Source: a bacterium
GTDB taxonomy: Bacteria; Hydrogenedentota; Hydrogenedentia; Hydrogenedentiales; SLHB01
Assembly (NCBI GenBank): GCA_024231375.1
Contig: JAAEQP010001755.1
Coordinates: 1 to 23,996 of the forward strand
Length of the DNA: 23,996 nucleotides
Direction: 5' to 3'
Of this stretch, positions 13,952 through 22,888 are shown piece after piece. The notes under the pieces are model-generated. The model had not been told where the DNA came from. It saw only the letters and a program-made list of their open reading frames with translations, and did not search any database. The translations under genes and the position numbers were made by a program. Every line of letters begins with the position of its first letter. Within the stretch, counting starts at the first letter, position 1.

Positions 13952-16333
13952 ATGAGTCAGAACGACAAGGTCAGACTGTCCTGGAGGCAGGTCCTCATTC
14001 ACGGAGTGCTGCTGTTTGCGCTTCTAATCCCCGCGTTTCCCAGCGTCTTCTTTCGAGGTGAGCTGATCTCCAGCGCCGATCTGCTGTTCGTGATGCCGCC
14101 TTGGGACAAGCATGCGCCGGACGAGTTTGAACGTCCCCAGAACAAGCTGATGTTTGACCCGGTCATGGCGTTCCGACCCGACTACCTGCTCACTCAGAAG
14201 GCTTTGCGCAACGGAGAATGGCCCCTGTGGAACCCGCTTGAATACGCTGGGGTTCCGTTGCTTGCCAACTGTCAGAGCACGCTGTTCTACGCTCCACGAC
14301 TGTTGTTGCTGTTCATGGATCTTGACTTGGCCATGACGTGCTTCGAATTGCTCCGCCTCTGGACCTGCGGCATCGTGGCGTATGTCTGCGCGCGCCTGAT
14401 TCGGCTCAGCAATCCTGCTTCTGCCTTCTTCTCGGTGGCGTGGATGTTCGGGGCGTACAATCTTCTGTGGATGCACCATCCGTTGCCGGATGTCAGCGCG
14501 TGGTTGCCGGTGCTGTTTGTGGGGACGGAATTCGTCCTGGAGGCCAAGTACCGCCGTGGCTTCGCCGCGATGGCCTTGGGCGGTGTGCTGATACTCTTCG
14601 CGGGCCATCCCGAGACGGCATTCACGTTCAGTATGGGACTGGGCTTCTACTTCCTGGCGCGGCTGGCCCTTGACCGGCGCTGGGGCCCTGCACTGTGGAA
14701 ACCGATTGCCGTGTGTGCGGCGGCCTGGACCGTGGTGCTGCTGGTGTACTGCATCCAACTGTTCCCGTTCATCGAGTACCTGCGCAACAGCTACACGTTT
14801 GCTGAACGCCGCGACGAGAATCTGTCCATACCCCTTTCCGCGGGCCACGCCGTGACGTTCTGGGTGCCCCGGTTCTTCGGAACCGACGCCGAGTACAATT
14901 TCTGGGATCCGGGGAAGTGGAACTCCAACATTTCGTCGGGGCAGTATTCGGGCATGGCTGTGTGGTGTGGCGTGGTTCTGCTTCTCGCGGGCGGGGCAGC
15001 CGCTGGCTCGCGGACAGCAGACCGCCACCGCATTGCGGCCCTCTTGTTCGCAGCCGCGGCAGGGACCCTTCTGGCGTTCAATTTCACAACCCTCAGTTTC
15101 GTGCATGAACTGCCTGTGTTTAGCTCGCTCCACGAGATCTACCACATCTGTTTTACGCTATTTGCGATTCCTTTGCTCGGGACAATCGGCCTGGACCGAT
15201 GGTTCTCGCGTCCGCGCAAGCTTCGGGAAACGTGGTGGCTGGCGCCGGCGGCCGCCGTTCTGGTGGGCTTGGTGTACTTCGTCTATCAGTTCAACCGGGG
15301 CCTCATCGACGCGGCGGACGTCACGGACTACGTGGTCCAGCAGTGTGTCATTGCCGCTGTGCTTGGGGCTGTAGCTATCGTGCTGCTGGGTGTGTCATGT
15401 TTCTGGCGGCGGCCGAGGGTGCTCTGGATTGCCTTGACCGCTCTGGTGTTCGTGGATCTGCTGGTCGCGAACCGGGGCATGGTGCCCACGCTTCCGCGCG
15501 AATATGTGTACCCGGAGACGGATCTCACCCGGTTCATGCAGGACCAGCCTGCACCGTGCCGGTTCGGCGTCGCCGAGGCGGCCATCTACTCCGGCAGCGT
15601 CGCCAATTACGGCATCGAGGAATGGCTTGGGTATGACGGACTCTTCTCGGAACGTCCTGTGCGGTTCCAGTCGACCCTCGACAAGGAAGTGTGGCATCGC
15701 ATGGAGCCGGTCTATTCGGTGCAGTACTATCTCCACGATCCCAATCCCGAGTACGAAGAGATCTTCCCTCTGGCGCGTCTTCTGGAAGAGGGCGCTCTGG
15801 AACTGGAGCGCACCGAGGACGGCCTCGAGGTCTACAAGAACCTGCGCGCCTATCCCCGGGCCTTCCTTGTCGGTGACGTGGAGGTCATCCCGGATCGCGA
15901 CACCCTGTTCGATCGCATGCTTGACGAGGACTACAGGCCCGACCTGGTGGCCGTGACACAGACCGCGCCGGAGGGGGATTTGCCAGCCGGCGGCGGCGAC
16001 AGAGATTCGTTGGGATCCGCCGAGATCACCCAGTACGAATCGACACGCGTTCGTATCCAGGTCAACGCCAGGCAAGACGCGGCGCTGGTGCTGTCCGATG
16101 GGTTCTACCCAGGATGGCACGCGACGATCGACGATGATCCGGTGGACATTTTCCCGGCGTACTACGCCTTCCGCGGCGTCATCGTGCCAGCCGGGGAGCA
16201 CACGGTGGAATTTCGATACCGGCCGTGGACCCTACCAGTCGGCTACACCATCTCCGCACTCACGTTGGTGGCGGCACTCATCGTCTCGATTCTTATGCTG
16301 CGCGGTGACGCCCGCCGGGCACGCGCGGCATGA
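13952..16333 (+). CDS. YfhO-family multi-TM protein, copy 1 (793 aa)
   Basis: A large inner-membrane protein of the YfhO family, thought to be GT-C-fold glycosyltransferases; in Bacillus subtilis YfhO acts in lipoteichoic acid glycosylation. About 12 hydrophobic segments fill residues 15-500. The first outside loop has PPWD (49-52) and FDP (68-70), then GEWPLWNPLEYAGVPLL (88-104). AGHPETAFT, QLFPFIEYL and WVPRFFGT are shared with copies 2 and 3. After about residue 500 comes an extracytoplasmic domain ending in YPGWHATIDDDPVDIFPAYY and a closing membrane helix (about 762-782). The start has little Shine-Dalgarno; a 4-codon ORF (13940-13954) overlaps it. It begins 35 bases after the hybrid regulator. 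The acceptor glycan or lipid is unknown. Confidence 0.9.
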   Translation: MSQNDKVRLSWRQVLIHGVLLFALLIPAFPSVFFRGELISSADLLFVMPPWDKHAPDEFERPQNKLMFDPVMAFRPDYLLTQKALRNGEWPLWNPLEYAGVPLLANCQSTLFYAPRLLLLFMDLDLAMTCFELLRLWTCGIVAYVCARLIRLSNPASAFFSVAWMFGAYNLLWMHHPLPDVSAWLPVLFVGTEFVLEAKYRRGFAAMALGGVLILFAGHPETAFTFSMGLGFYFLARLALDRRWGPALWKPIAVCAAAWTVVLLVYCIQLFPFIEYLRNSYTFAERRDENLSIPLSAGHAVTFWVPRFFGTDAEYNFWDPGKWNSNISSGQYSGMAVWCGVVLLLAGGAAAGSRTADRHRIAALLFAAAAGTLLAFNFTTLSFVHELPVFSSLHEIYHICFTLFAIPLLGTIGLDRWFSRPRKLRETWWLAPAAAVLVGLVYFVYQFNRGLIDAADVTDYVVQQCVIAAVLGAVAIVLLGVSCFWRRPRVLWIALTALVFVDLLVANRGMVPTLPREYVYPETDLTRFMQDQPAPCRFGVAEAAIYSGSVANYGIEEWLGYDGLFSERPVRFQSTLDKEVWHRMEPVYSVQYYLHDPNPEYEEIFPLARLLEEGALELERTEDGLEVYKNLRAYPRAFLVGDVEVIPDRDTLFDRMLDEDYRPDLVAVTQTAPEGDLPAGGGDRDSLGSAEITQYESTRVRIQVNARQDAALVLSDGFYPGWHATIDDDPVDIFPAYYAFRGVIVPAGEHTVEFRYRPWTLPVGYTISALTLVAALIVSILMLRGDARRARAA

Positions 16334-18675
16334 ACGGGACAGCCCAGGTGACGTGGCGCGAATGTACGGTACACGCCGCTATCCTGGTTGTAGTGTTGGT
16401 GGTTCTGTTTCCTGCGACGTTTCTACACGGCGAAGTGCTGCTGCCCGGCGGGCTGCTGTTTGACCATCCACCATGGAGCGCCTACGACGCGGACGAGGTG
16501 CGCCCGGCCCGCAACGAGGTCACCCTCGAAGCCTTCTTGCTCTTCCACACGTACTACGCGGTCACGGCCCGCGCCATCGACGAGGGCGACTGGCCGCTGT
16601 GGAACCCGCTGGAGTTTGGCGGCATCCCTCTACTGGCAGGGTATCAGGCGGCCGTGTTCTATCCGCCCCGTATACTGCATGCGTTCCTCGATCTTTGCGA
16701 AGCAACCACGCTGTTCGTGCTGCTGAAGATATGGCTTTGCGGGATGACCGCGTACCTCTGCGCACGCTACTTCCGGCTCGGCGTGGCGGCCTCGCGATTC
16801 GCGTCGCTGGGATGGATGCTGAGCGGGTACACGCTGGTGTGGGCGTACTGGGCGGACCCGGATGTGGGTGCGTGGCTTCCCGTGATGCTAATGGCCGCTG
16901 AAATGCTGATCGACGGGCGGTACCGGCGCGGGTTCTTCGCCATGGCGTTTGCCGCCGTGATGGCGCTCCTCGCGGGCCATCCCGAGAGCGCGTTCACCAT
17001 GAGTCTCGGGGTCGGCGCGTACTTGTTTCTTCGCCTGGTGTTGGACCGGGCCTGGGGGAGACGCCTACTGGCGCCCATGGGGATCGCCGGCGCCGCGTGG
17101 GTCCTGGCCCTGCTTGTCTGCGCGGTCCAGCTCCTGCCCTTCGTCGAGTACCTCCCTCTGAGCCAAGCGATGGTTGAGCGTCCGGCAGGCAACGCGGTTG
17201 AGCAGGCCATCTGGGGTCCCGGGGCCGTGGCGTTCTGGGTGCCGCGGTTCTTCGGGGCGAATCCCGACGGAACGCTATGGGTCAACGAGATTGAGAACTT
17301 CAACTTCGTTGGGATGATCTACCCGGGCATCGCGGTGATGCTTGCACTCCCGCTTGTGTTTGTGCGCGGACGTCGAAATTCCCTGCACCGCCGACGTCTG
17401 TTGGCCTTGGGGCTGCCCTGCATCCTCAGCCTACTGCTCGCGTTCGACGCTCCTGGCATCCGCGTGCTGCACACGCTTCCGGTCTTCAGCGCCACGTGGG
17501 GCTGTTGGTACATGACCTTTCCCATGTTCTGTCTGGTGCTGATCGCCGCCATGGGGATTCAACAGTGGTTTTCTCAAAGGAGGCGGTTTCGGGAGGGTGT
17601 CGTCGTACTTCCGGGGGTCCTTCTCGGCTGCGGGGTGGTCGGGTTCTTCTTCTGGCTGAACAAGGGACTCATCGACGCTCACGGCGTCGGCGTTTATGTG
17701 CAGCGGCAACTGGCGCTCGCAACGCTCTTTGCCTTGGCCTGTCTTGCATGCCTGGTGGGGCAGTTCGGGTCGCGCCGACTGCCTGTTCTGGCCCATTTGC
17801 TTGGCGTTGTCTTGGCGTTCGACCTGATCGTGGCCGCGGACGGTCTACACGATTCCGCCGCGAAAGATCACGTGCTGTTTGAGACGGACCTGACCCGCTG
17901 TCTTCAGGAGGCCACGCCTCAACCGCGGATCAATGCCACGTCGGCGCGGATTCCCACGGGCCTGCTACAAGCGTACGGCATCGAACAGCAAATGGGTTAT
18001 GACGGCATTCTCCCGGAGCGCATGTTCACCTTCTTTGGACGCATGAGTGGCGACACGTGGAATCCCGCGGAACCCGTCTGCGCCACCGACATCTACTTGC
18101 ACGATCCCGATGAGGAGCCTACGTTCCCGATTGACGACGCCCGATTCGTGCCAGTCGGCTCCGAGGACGGGATCGACATCTACCGGAACGACGCAGCCTT
18201 GCCCCGCGCGTTTCTGGTCGGACGAATCGAAACCGTTCCCAACGAAGATGCTCTGTTCGATTTCATGCGCCACCCCGAGTTCGATCCGTCTCGAATGGTG
18301 GTGACTGACCGGCCTCCGTCCGGTCCGATTCCGCATTCCCTTGCCGCCCAATTGGGGAACGCGCGCGTCCTGCGCCGATCCGCCACGCGGGTGATCCTGG
18401 ACGTCGATTCGGCCGAGGACGCCGCCCTTGTCCTGTCGGATGCCTTCTATCCGGGATGGCGCGCCTGGGTGGGCACGGATGAAGTGAACATATGGCCCGC
18501 TTACCACGCGTTCCGCGGAATCCTGGTGCCGGCCGGGCATCATCGCGTGGAGTTTCGATACGACCCGCTGTCGTTCCGGATCGGGCTGTGGACGTCGACC
18601 GCGGCCCTGTGCCTGTCGGCGGCCTTCGCTCTGCTCCTTCTGATGAAGGCAGGGAGGAGGCGCGATGCGGACTGA
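16330..18675 (+). CDS. YfhO-family multi-TM protein, copy 2 (781 aa)
   Basis: A paralogue of its neighbours with the same layout: about 12 membrane segments, the first-loop PPWS (48-51) and GDWPLWNPLEFGGIPLL (86-102), AGHPESAFT, QLLPFVEYL, WVPRFFGA, and a C-terminal outside domain with YPGWRAWVGTDEVNIWPAYH. The acidic residue after PPW in copy 1 is Ser here, and the loop acid further on is Glu (LEAFLLF) rather than the FDP of copy 1. Its ATG overlaps the copy 1 stop (ATGA) and has no clear Shine-Dalgarno, so translation probably depends on coupling. The protein may have taken a different donor or acceptor than copy 1, or form a complex with the others; both are inference. Confidence 0.9.
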   Translation: MNGTAQVTWRECTVHAAILVVVLVVLFPATFLHGEVLLPGGLLFDHPPWSAYDADEVRPARNEVTLEAFLLFHTYYAVTARAIDEGDWPLWNPLEFGGIPLLAGYQAAVFYPPRILHAFLDLCEATTLFVLLKIWLCGMTAYLCARYFRLGVAASRFASLGWMLSGYTLVWAYWADPDVGAWLPVMLMAAEMLIDGRYRRGFFAMAFAAVMALLAGHPESAFTMSLGVGAYLFLRLVLDRAWGRRLLAPMGIAGAAWVLALLVCAVQLLPFVEYLPLSQAMVERPAGNAVEQAIWGPGAVAFWVPRFFGANPDGTLWVNEIENFNFVGMIYPGIAVMLALPLVFVRGRRNSLHRRRLLALGLPCILSLLLAFDAPGIRVLHTLPVFSATWGCWYMTFPMFCLVLIAAMGIQQWFSQRRRFREGVVVLPGVLLGCGVVGFFFWLNKGLIDAHGVGVYVQRQLALATLFALACLACLVGQFGSRRLPVLAHLLGVVLAFDLIVAADGLHDSAAKDHVLFETDLTRCLQEATPQPRINATSARIPTGLLQAYGIEQQMGYDGILPERMFTFFGRMSGDTWNPAEPVCATDIYLHDPDEEPTFPIDDARFVPVGSEDGIDIYRNDAALPRAFLVGRIETVPNEDALFDFMRHPEFDPSRMVVTDRPPSGPIPHSLAAQLGNARVLRRSATRVILDVDSAEDAALVLSDAFYPGWRAWVGTDEVNIWPAYHAFRGILVPAGHHRVEFRYDPLSFRIGLWTSTAALCLSAAFALLLLMKAGRRRDAD

Positions 18676-21040
18676 GGGCGAACGTGATCGACGCCTGACC
18701 CCGCTGGAACTGGTCGTTCATGCCGTGCTGCTCCTGGCACTTCTTGCCTGCGTGTTCCCCAAGACCTTCTTCGAACACGAGGCCATCATGCCGGGTGGGT
18801 TCCTCTACGCAACGCCTCCCTGGGAGGGCAACAAGCCAACGGATCTCGACATCCCGGCCAACTGGTTGACCGTTGAGAATCTACAGCAGGTGAACAAGTT
18901 CTACCTGCTCACGTCTCGCTGCATCAGCGACGGCGAATGGCCACTGTGGAATCCCCTGGAATTCACCGGCATGCCCCTGATGCAGGACTACCAGACCGCG
19001 ATCTTCTATCCGCCCCGTCTACTGCACGCGTTTCTTGAACACCATTTCGCCACGTCGCTGTACATTCTGCTGAAGCTCTGGCTCTGCGGGTTCACAGCGT
19101 ATCTGTATGGCCGATACATCAGGTTGAGCACCCATGCCGCCCGGTTCCTTTCGGTGGCCTGGATGTTGGGTACCTACAACCTGATTTGGTGCTATTGGCC
19201 TGTGCCGGACGTGAGCGCATGGGCTGCCCTCGTGTTGCTGGCCGTCGAAATGCTGCTGGACGGACGCTATCGCCGGGGGTTCTTCTCGCTGTGTTTCGGC
19301 GCCACGATGCTTCTTCTCTCGGGGCACCCGGAGACCGCGTTCGCCATGGGGCTTGGCGTGGGACTCTATTTCGCCTTGCGCCTCACCGTCGAACGGCGGT
19401 GGGGGAGACGTCTCTGGAAACCGGCAGCCATCGCCGGGGCCGCTTGGGCGGTCGCGCTGTTGGTGTGTGCGGTCCAGATCCTGCCGTTCCTGGAATACAT
19501 GCTCGTGAGCCATACGTTCCTGACACGCGAAATCACCTACGAGGAGAAGCACTTCCTGCCTCTTGGCGCAAGCCTCATCCTGTGGGTGTCGCGGTTCTTC
19601 GGCACCAAGGCGGAGGAAACCTATTGGGCCTCGTCGCTGAATTCCACCTACCTTGGGATGGTGTACTCAAGCGTGATCGTGTGGATAGCTGCCGCCCTCA
19701 TTGTGCTTCGCGGGAAGCGTGAGCAAACGATCCGCGCGGTGTGCTTGTCGATGGTTACCGCCGTGAGCATCCTGATGTGTTTCGACCTGCCCGGGGTGCG
19801 CGTCATTCAGAATCTGCCGGGGTTCGATTTCATGTGGCGCTGCTACTTCATTGCTTTCTCACGGCTTGCACTACCCATCCTCGCGGCGATTGGCCTCGAC
19901 CGATGGCTTGCCAAGCCACGCCGGCTGCGCGAAATCATTCCCGCGGCGGCCGTGTGCCTTGTCGGCATCGGCGTCTCTTGGTTCTCCTACCGCTTCTTTG
20001 CGGGACTCCTCCGTGCACAGGCCATGGCGGGAATCGACGGTCTCGATGTCTATGTGCGGAAACAGGTCATCATTGCGGCGGCAGTGGCGCTCGGCGCCCT
20101 TGCGATCCTGGTAGCGCACAGCGTGTGGAAGCGACCTTGGGCGTGCGCCGCGGCATTGACTGCACTGCTGGCATTCGACTTGGTTTTCGCTGTGCGGGGA
20201 CTGCTGCCCACGGCTCCCCCGGAGGCCATCTTCCCCGAGACGGGGCTCACCAACTACCTGTCAGAGCTACCGAAGCCAACCCGTGTGAGTGCCATATCCG
20301 CCCGCACGATTCGCCCCGCGCTCATGTATCCCTACGGCATTGAGGAGCACTGGGGCAGCGACGGCATTTACCCGGAGCGCGTTGTGACGCTCTATGGACG
20401 CCTGGGGATGGGCACGCACGACGGGGCCATCTGGAACGCCATGGAACCGGTGTGCGGGGTGGGATACTATCTGCACAATCCCTCGGAGGAGCCCGCATTC
20501 CCGCTGGAAGACACGGAACGCTTCGAGAAAGTCGTCGCACTGGATGGAATCGAGGTGTACCGGAACAAGAAGGCGTTTCCGAGGGCGTTTCTTGTCGGCG
20601 ATCTGAAGGTGGAGGCAGACAAGAACGTCCTGTTTGAGGTAATGGGTGACCCGACGTTCGATCCTGGCGCGTGTGTGGTCGCGGAACGAGCGCCGAGTGG
20701 GGAGGCGCCCACCTCGTCAGACGGCCCTCTAGGGACGGCACAGGTGACTGCGCGATCATGGAACCGGGTGGTCGTGGAACTCGATGTGGACATGCCGTGC
20801 TACCTGGTCCTCAGCGATGCATACATGACCGGATGGCATGCCACGGTGGATGAAGATTCCCGTGACATCTTTCCTGCGTACTACGCCTTCAGGGGAGTCG
20901 TGGTACATCCTGGCGAAACGCAAGTGGTGTTCGAATACGATCCTGCCTCGTTCCGGATCGGCATGGGGCTCAGCGTGGCTACGCTGATAGGCGGCGTTCT
21001 TGCCGCGACCGTACTTCTGGTCCGCAGGCGCCAGCCTTAG
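18665..21040 (+). CDS. YfhO-family multi-TM protein, copy 3 (791 aa)
   Basis: The third tandem paralogue: PPWE (51-54), GEWPLWNPLEFTGMPLM (90-106), SGHPETAFAMGL, QILPFLEYM, WVSRFFGT, NPSEEPAFPLEDTERF, and the C-terminal YMTGWHATVDEDSRDIFPAYY where the first two copies have FYPGW. It overlaps copy 2 by 11 bases and has its own strong Shine-Dalgarno (GGGAGGAGG, 5 bases upstream), so it may be translated more independently. Its stop is interlocked with that of the minus-strand radical SAM gene (shared TTAG), leaving no terminator between them. Same presumed GT-C activity, substrate unknown. Confidence 0.9.
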   Translation: MRTEGERDRRLTPLELVVHAVLLLALLACVFPKTFFEHEAIMPGGFLYATPPWEGNKPTDLDIPANWLTVENLQQVNKFYLLTSRCISDGEWPLWNPLEFTGMPLMQDYQTAIFYPPRLLHAFLEHHFATSLYILLKLWLCGFTAYLYGRYIRLSTHAARFLSVAWMLGTYNLIWCYWPVPDVSAWAALVLLAVEMLLDGRYRRGFFSLCFGATMLLLSGHPETAFAMGLGVGLYFALRLTVERRWGRRLWKPAAIAGAAWAVALLVCAVQILPFLEYMLVSHTFLTREITYEEKHFLPLGASLILWVSRFFGTKAEETYWASSLNSTYLGMVYSSVIVWIAAALIVLRGKREQTIRAVCLSMVTAVSILMCFDLPGVRVIQNLPGFDFMWRCYFIAFSRLALPILAAIGLDRWLAKPRRLREIIPAAAVCLVGIGVSWFSYRFFAGLLRAQAMAGIDGLDVYVRKQVIIAAAVALGALAILVAHSVWKRPWACAAALTALLAFDLVFAVRGLLPTAPPEAIFPETGLTNYLSELPKPTRVSAISARTIRPALMYPYGIEEHWGSDGIYPERVVTLYGRLGMGTHDGAIWNAMEPVCGVGYYLHNPSEEPAFPLEDTERFEKVVALDGIEVYRNKKAFPRAFLVGDLKVEADKNVLFEVMGDPTFDPGACVVAERAPSGEAPTSSDGPLGTAQVTARSWNRVVVELDVDMPCYLVLSDAYMTGWHATVDEDSRDIFPAYYAFRGVVVHPGETQVVFEYDPASFRIGMGLSVATLIGGVLAATVLLVRRRQP

Positions 21041-22626
21041 TCCGTGTCTCCAGGAGAAGCTTCAGGTTCTTGACTCGCAGGGCCCGCGACGGGTTCTTCG
21101 TACCGGTTTGCGCGAGACCGGTCTTTCCTGCGCTGGCTGTTGTGGTACTCCCAACGTAGGGCGCGGATCTCCGGCATAAACGCGTAGATTCCCAAGCGTA
21201 TCCGCGCCCGGACGATGTATCCGTAGATACGTGCCCCCAAGCGGTGGTACCAGATGGGCGCATTCTCGGCGATGGTCTTGCCGTCCACGAAGAACGTGAA
21301 CAAGGCGACCTTCTCAAGAAAATGCTCCGCACGCTTGTTCTGCCAACGGTACGTGACGCGTTCCAGGGCCCATTCGGCCCAATCTTCCAGGCTCTTGGGC
21401 ATGGCCATGCCGCTTTGGAGGCAGTAGTCGAAGAGAGGCGTTCCGGGATAGGGGTTGTAGAGCTGCACGGGGGTGCAGGAGGCTTTCGGGTTCTCTTTCA
21501 CCAGACGAAGCATGAGGTGGAGTGTCTCTTTCACCTCGTCCATGGTTTCGCTCGGAAGTCCGCCCATGAAACTGAATTTGGGCTCGATGCCAGCCTCTTT
21601 GAGCCTCTGATTGGCCTTGAGGATCTCCTCTGTGGTGATGCCCTTCTCGATGAATTCGAGGACCCGGTTGCTGCCGGATTCGGCACCCAGGTAGATGTGC
21701 TGGAATCCCGCGCGTCGGAAGAGCTTCAGGTCGTCCATGCTCATCCGGTTGAGGTAGTCGACGCGGCAATTGGCGCGCAGAGTCACGTCTATGCCTTCAT
21801 CCAGCAGCATCTGGCACACCTTGCGTGCCCGTTTGAACTGGGTGAAAAACTCGTCGTCGATGATGTGAATGGAGTTGATGTTGAAGTCGCGGATGAGGCG
21901 CTTGATGTGGGCCACGGTCCGTTCCGCGCATTCAGCGCGGTAGCAGCGTCCGTCCGGCACCACGCCCAGGTAGCAGTAGGCGCACTTCATCGGGCAACCC
22001 CGGCTCGTGGTGATCTGCAACGACCGCTCGCCATACACTTCCGCGAGGACGTAGTCCTCGACGTTGGCCAGGCTGTAATCCAACTCGGGCCATTCGTCCA
22101 TCTCGGTCGCGCCACGGGGCGGGTTGTGGATCGTCTTGCCGCCCTGCTTCCACACGACGCCGTCAACGCCGTGGAGGTCCAGTTCGACCTCGGTGTCGGT
22201 GCCGTGGGCTTCTACGTGCTCTTCGATGCGTTTGGTTAGTTCGAGAGACGTGATCTCGCCTTCGCCGACTACGACGCCGTCCACCAACACATGGTCGAGG
22301 GTCTGGTCGGGCAGGATGGTGGGATGTACGCCGCCCCAGATGATGGGGATGGTGGGGTCGATCTCGCGCACGATCTGCGACGCGGCGACGCCCCACTGGA
22401 TCTGGCGTCCGGTCATGGCGGTGATGCCTACCCAGAGCGGGCGTTCCTTGAGGGCCTCGTGAAGCGTGAGCGCCCAAGAGTCGTCGACCCGTTGATCGAC
22501 GAGACGCATGGAGTAGCCCTGCTGCTTGAGCACGGAGCCGATGTACAGGGCCGCCAAGGGCAGACGGGTGGTAACATTCTTGATATCCCAGTGGGTCCTG
22601 GGGTTGATGAAGACAACGTGGGCCAT
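21037..22626 (-). CDS. B12-binding-domain radical SAM protein (529 aa)
   Basis: A cytoplasmic radical enzyme that cleaves S-adenosylmethionine with a 4Fe-4S cluster, bound by Cys211, Cys215 and Cys218 (CPMKCAYC). The N-terminal 130 residues have the Rossmann-type cobalamin-binding layout seen in class B methylases and BchE/HpnJ-like enzymes (LPLAALYIGSVLKQQGY, GGVHPTILPDQTL, VVGEGE), without a DxHxxG motif. The radical SAM barrel continues with IHIIDDEFF, LRANCRVD, YLGAESGS and FMGGLPSET. The last 100 residues are basic and contain no known domain. ATG 22626 has GGAGGAATT just upstream. Possible jobs are C-methylation or ring chemistry on a lipid, tetrapyrrole or natural product; nothing next to it fixes the substrate. 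Family sure, function open. Confidence 0.94.
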   Translation of the reverse strand: MAHVVFINPRTHWDIKNVTTRLPLAALYIGSVLKQQGYSMRLVDQRVDDSWALTLHEALKERPLWVGITAMTGRQIQWGVAASQIVREIDPTIPIIWGGVHPTILPDQTLDHVLVDGVVVGEGEITSLELTKRIEEHVEAHGTDTEVELDLHGVDGVVWKQGGKTIHNPPRGATEMDEWPELDYSLANVEDYVLAEVYGERSLQITTSRGCPMKCAYCYLGVVPDGRCYRAECAERTVAHIKRLIRDFNINSIHIIDDEFFTQFKRARKVCQMLLDEGIDVTLRANCRVDYLNRMSMDDLKLFRRAGFQHIYLGAESGSNRVLEFIEKGITTEEILKANQRLKEAGIEPKFSFMGGLPSETMDEVKETLHLMLRLVKENPKASCTPVQLYNPYPGTPLFDYCLQSGMAMPKSLEDWAEWALERVTYRWQNKRAEHFLEKVALFTFFVDGKTIAENAPIWYHRLGARIYGYIVRARIRLGIYAFMPEIRALRWEYHNSQRRKDRSRANRYEEPVAGPASQEPEASPGDTD

Positions 22627-22703
22627 AATTCCTCCGGGCCGCTATGAATGTTGAGCGTGCGGCCGATTACGCGAACGTGAGAGCGAAAAGACGAATTCCA
22701 GAG

Positions 22704-22733
22704 ATAATAGCGCAGGGCGCGGATGTCGAGCAA
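22704..22733 (-). promoter_or_regulatory. Candidate promoter of the radical SAM gene
   Basis: Minus strand TTGCTC (22728-22733), an 18-base spacer and TATTAT (22704-22709), with a leader of about 70 bases. Moderate match only. Confidence 0.4.
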
Positions 22734-22833
22734 CATCTTGGCCTTGGAGTGCGGACGGCGCAATCCACTCTTTATCATCCGCGTGTGACCCGAACGGGGT
22801 TTTGAAGCGCTGTGCCTGGGTATTCCCAAAGAG

Positions 22834-22867
22834 AGACTCCCTGGAGCATGGAGGCTCCAGGGAGTCT
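22834..22867 (-). terminator. Terminator of the prepilin-like gene
   Basis: A perfect 14-bp inverted repeat, AGACTCCCTGGAGC (22834-22847) and GCTCCAGGGAGTCT (22854-22867), with a 6-base loop. On the minus strand it is followed by CTCTTTGGG, a short T-rich stretch. It starts 21 bases after the prepilin stop. Confidence 0.8.
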
Positions 22868-22888
22868 GGTTACGAAAGTCGATAGGGA

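Noticed and set aside
13940..13954. Four-codon ORF (MVKR) whose stop overlaps the first YfhO start
   Set aside because: It has no Shine-Dalgarno of its own and is short enough to be chance, although it could couple translation.
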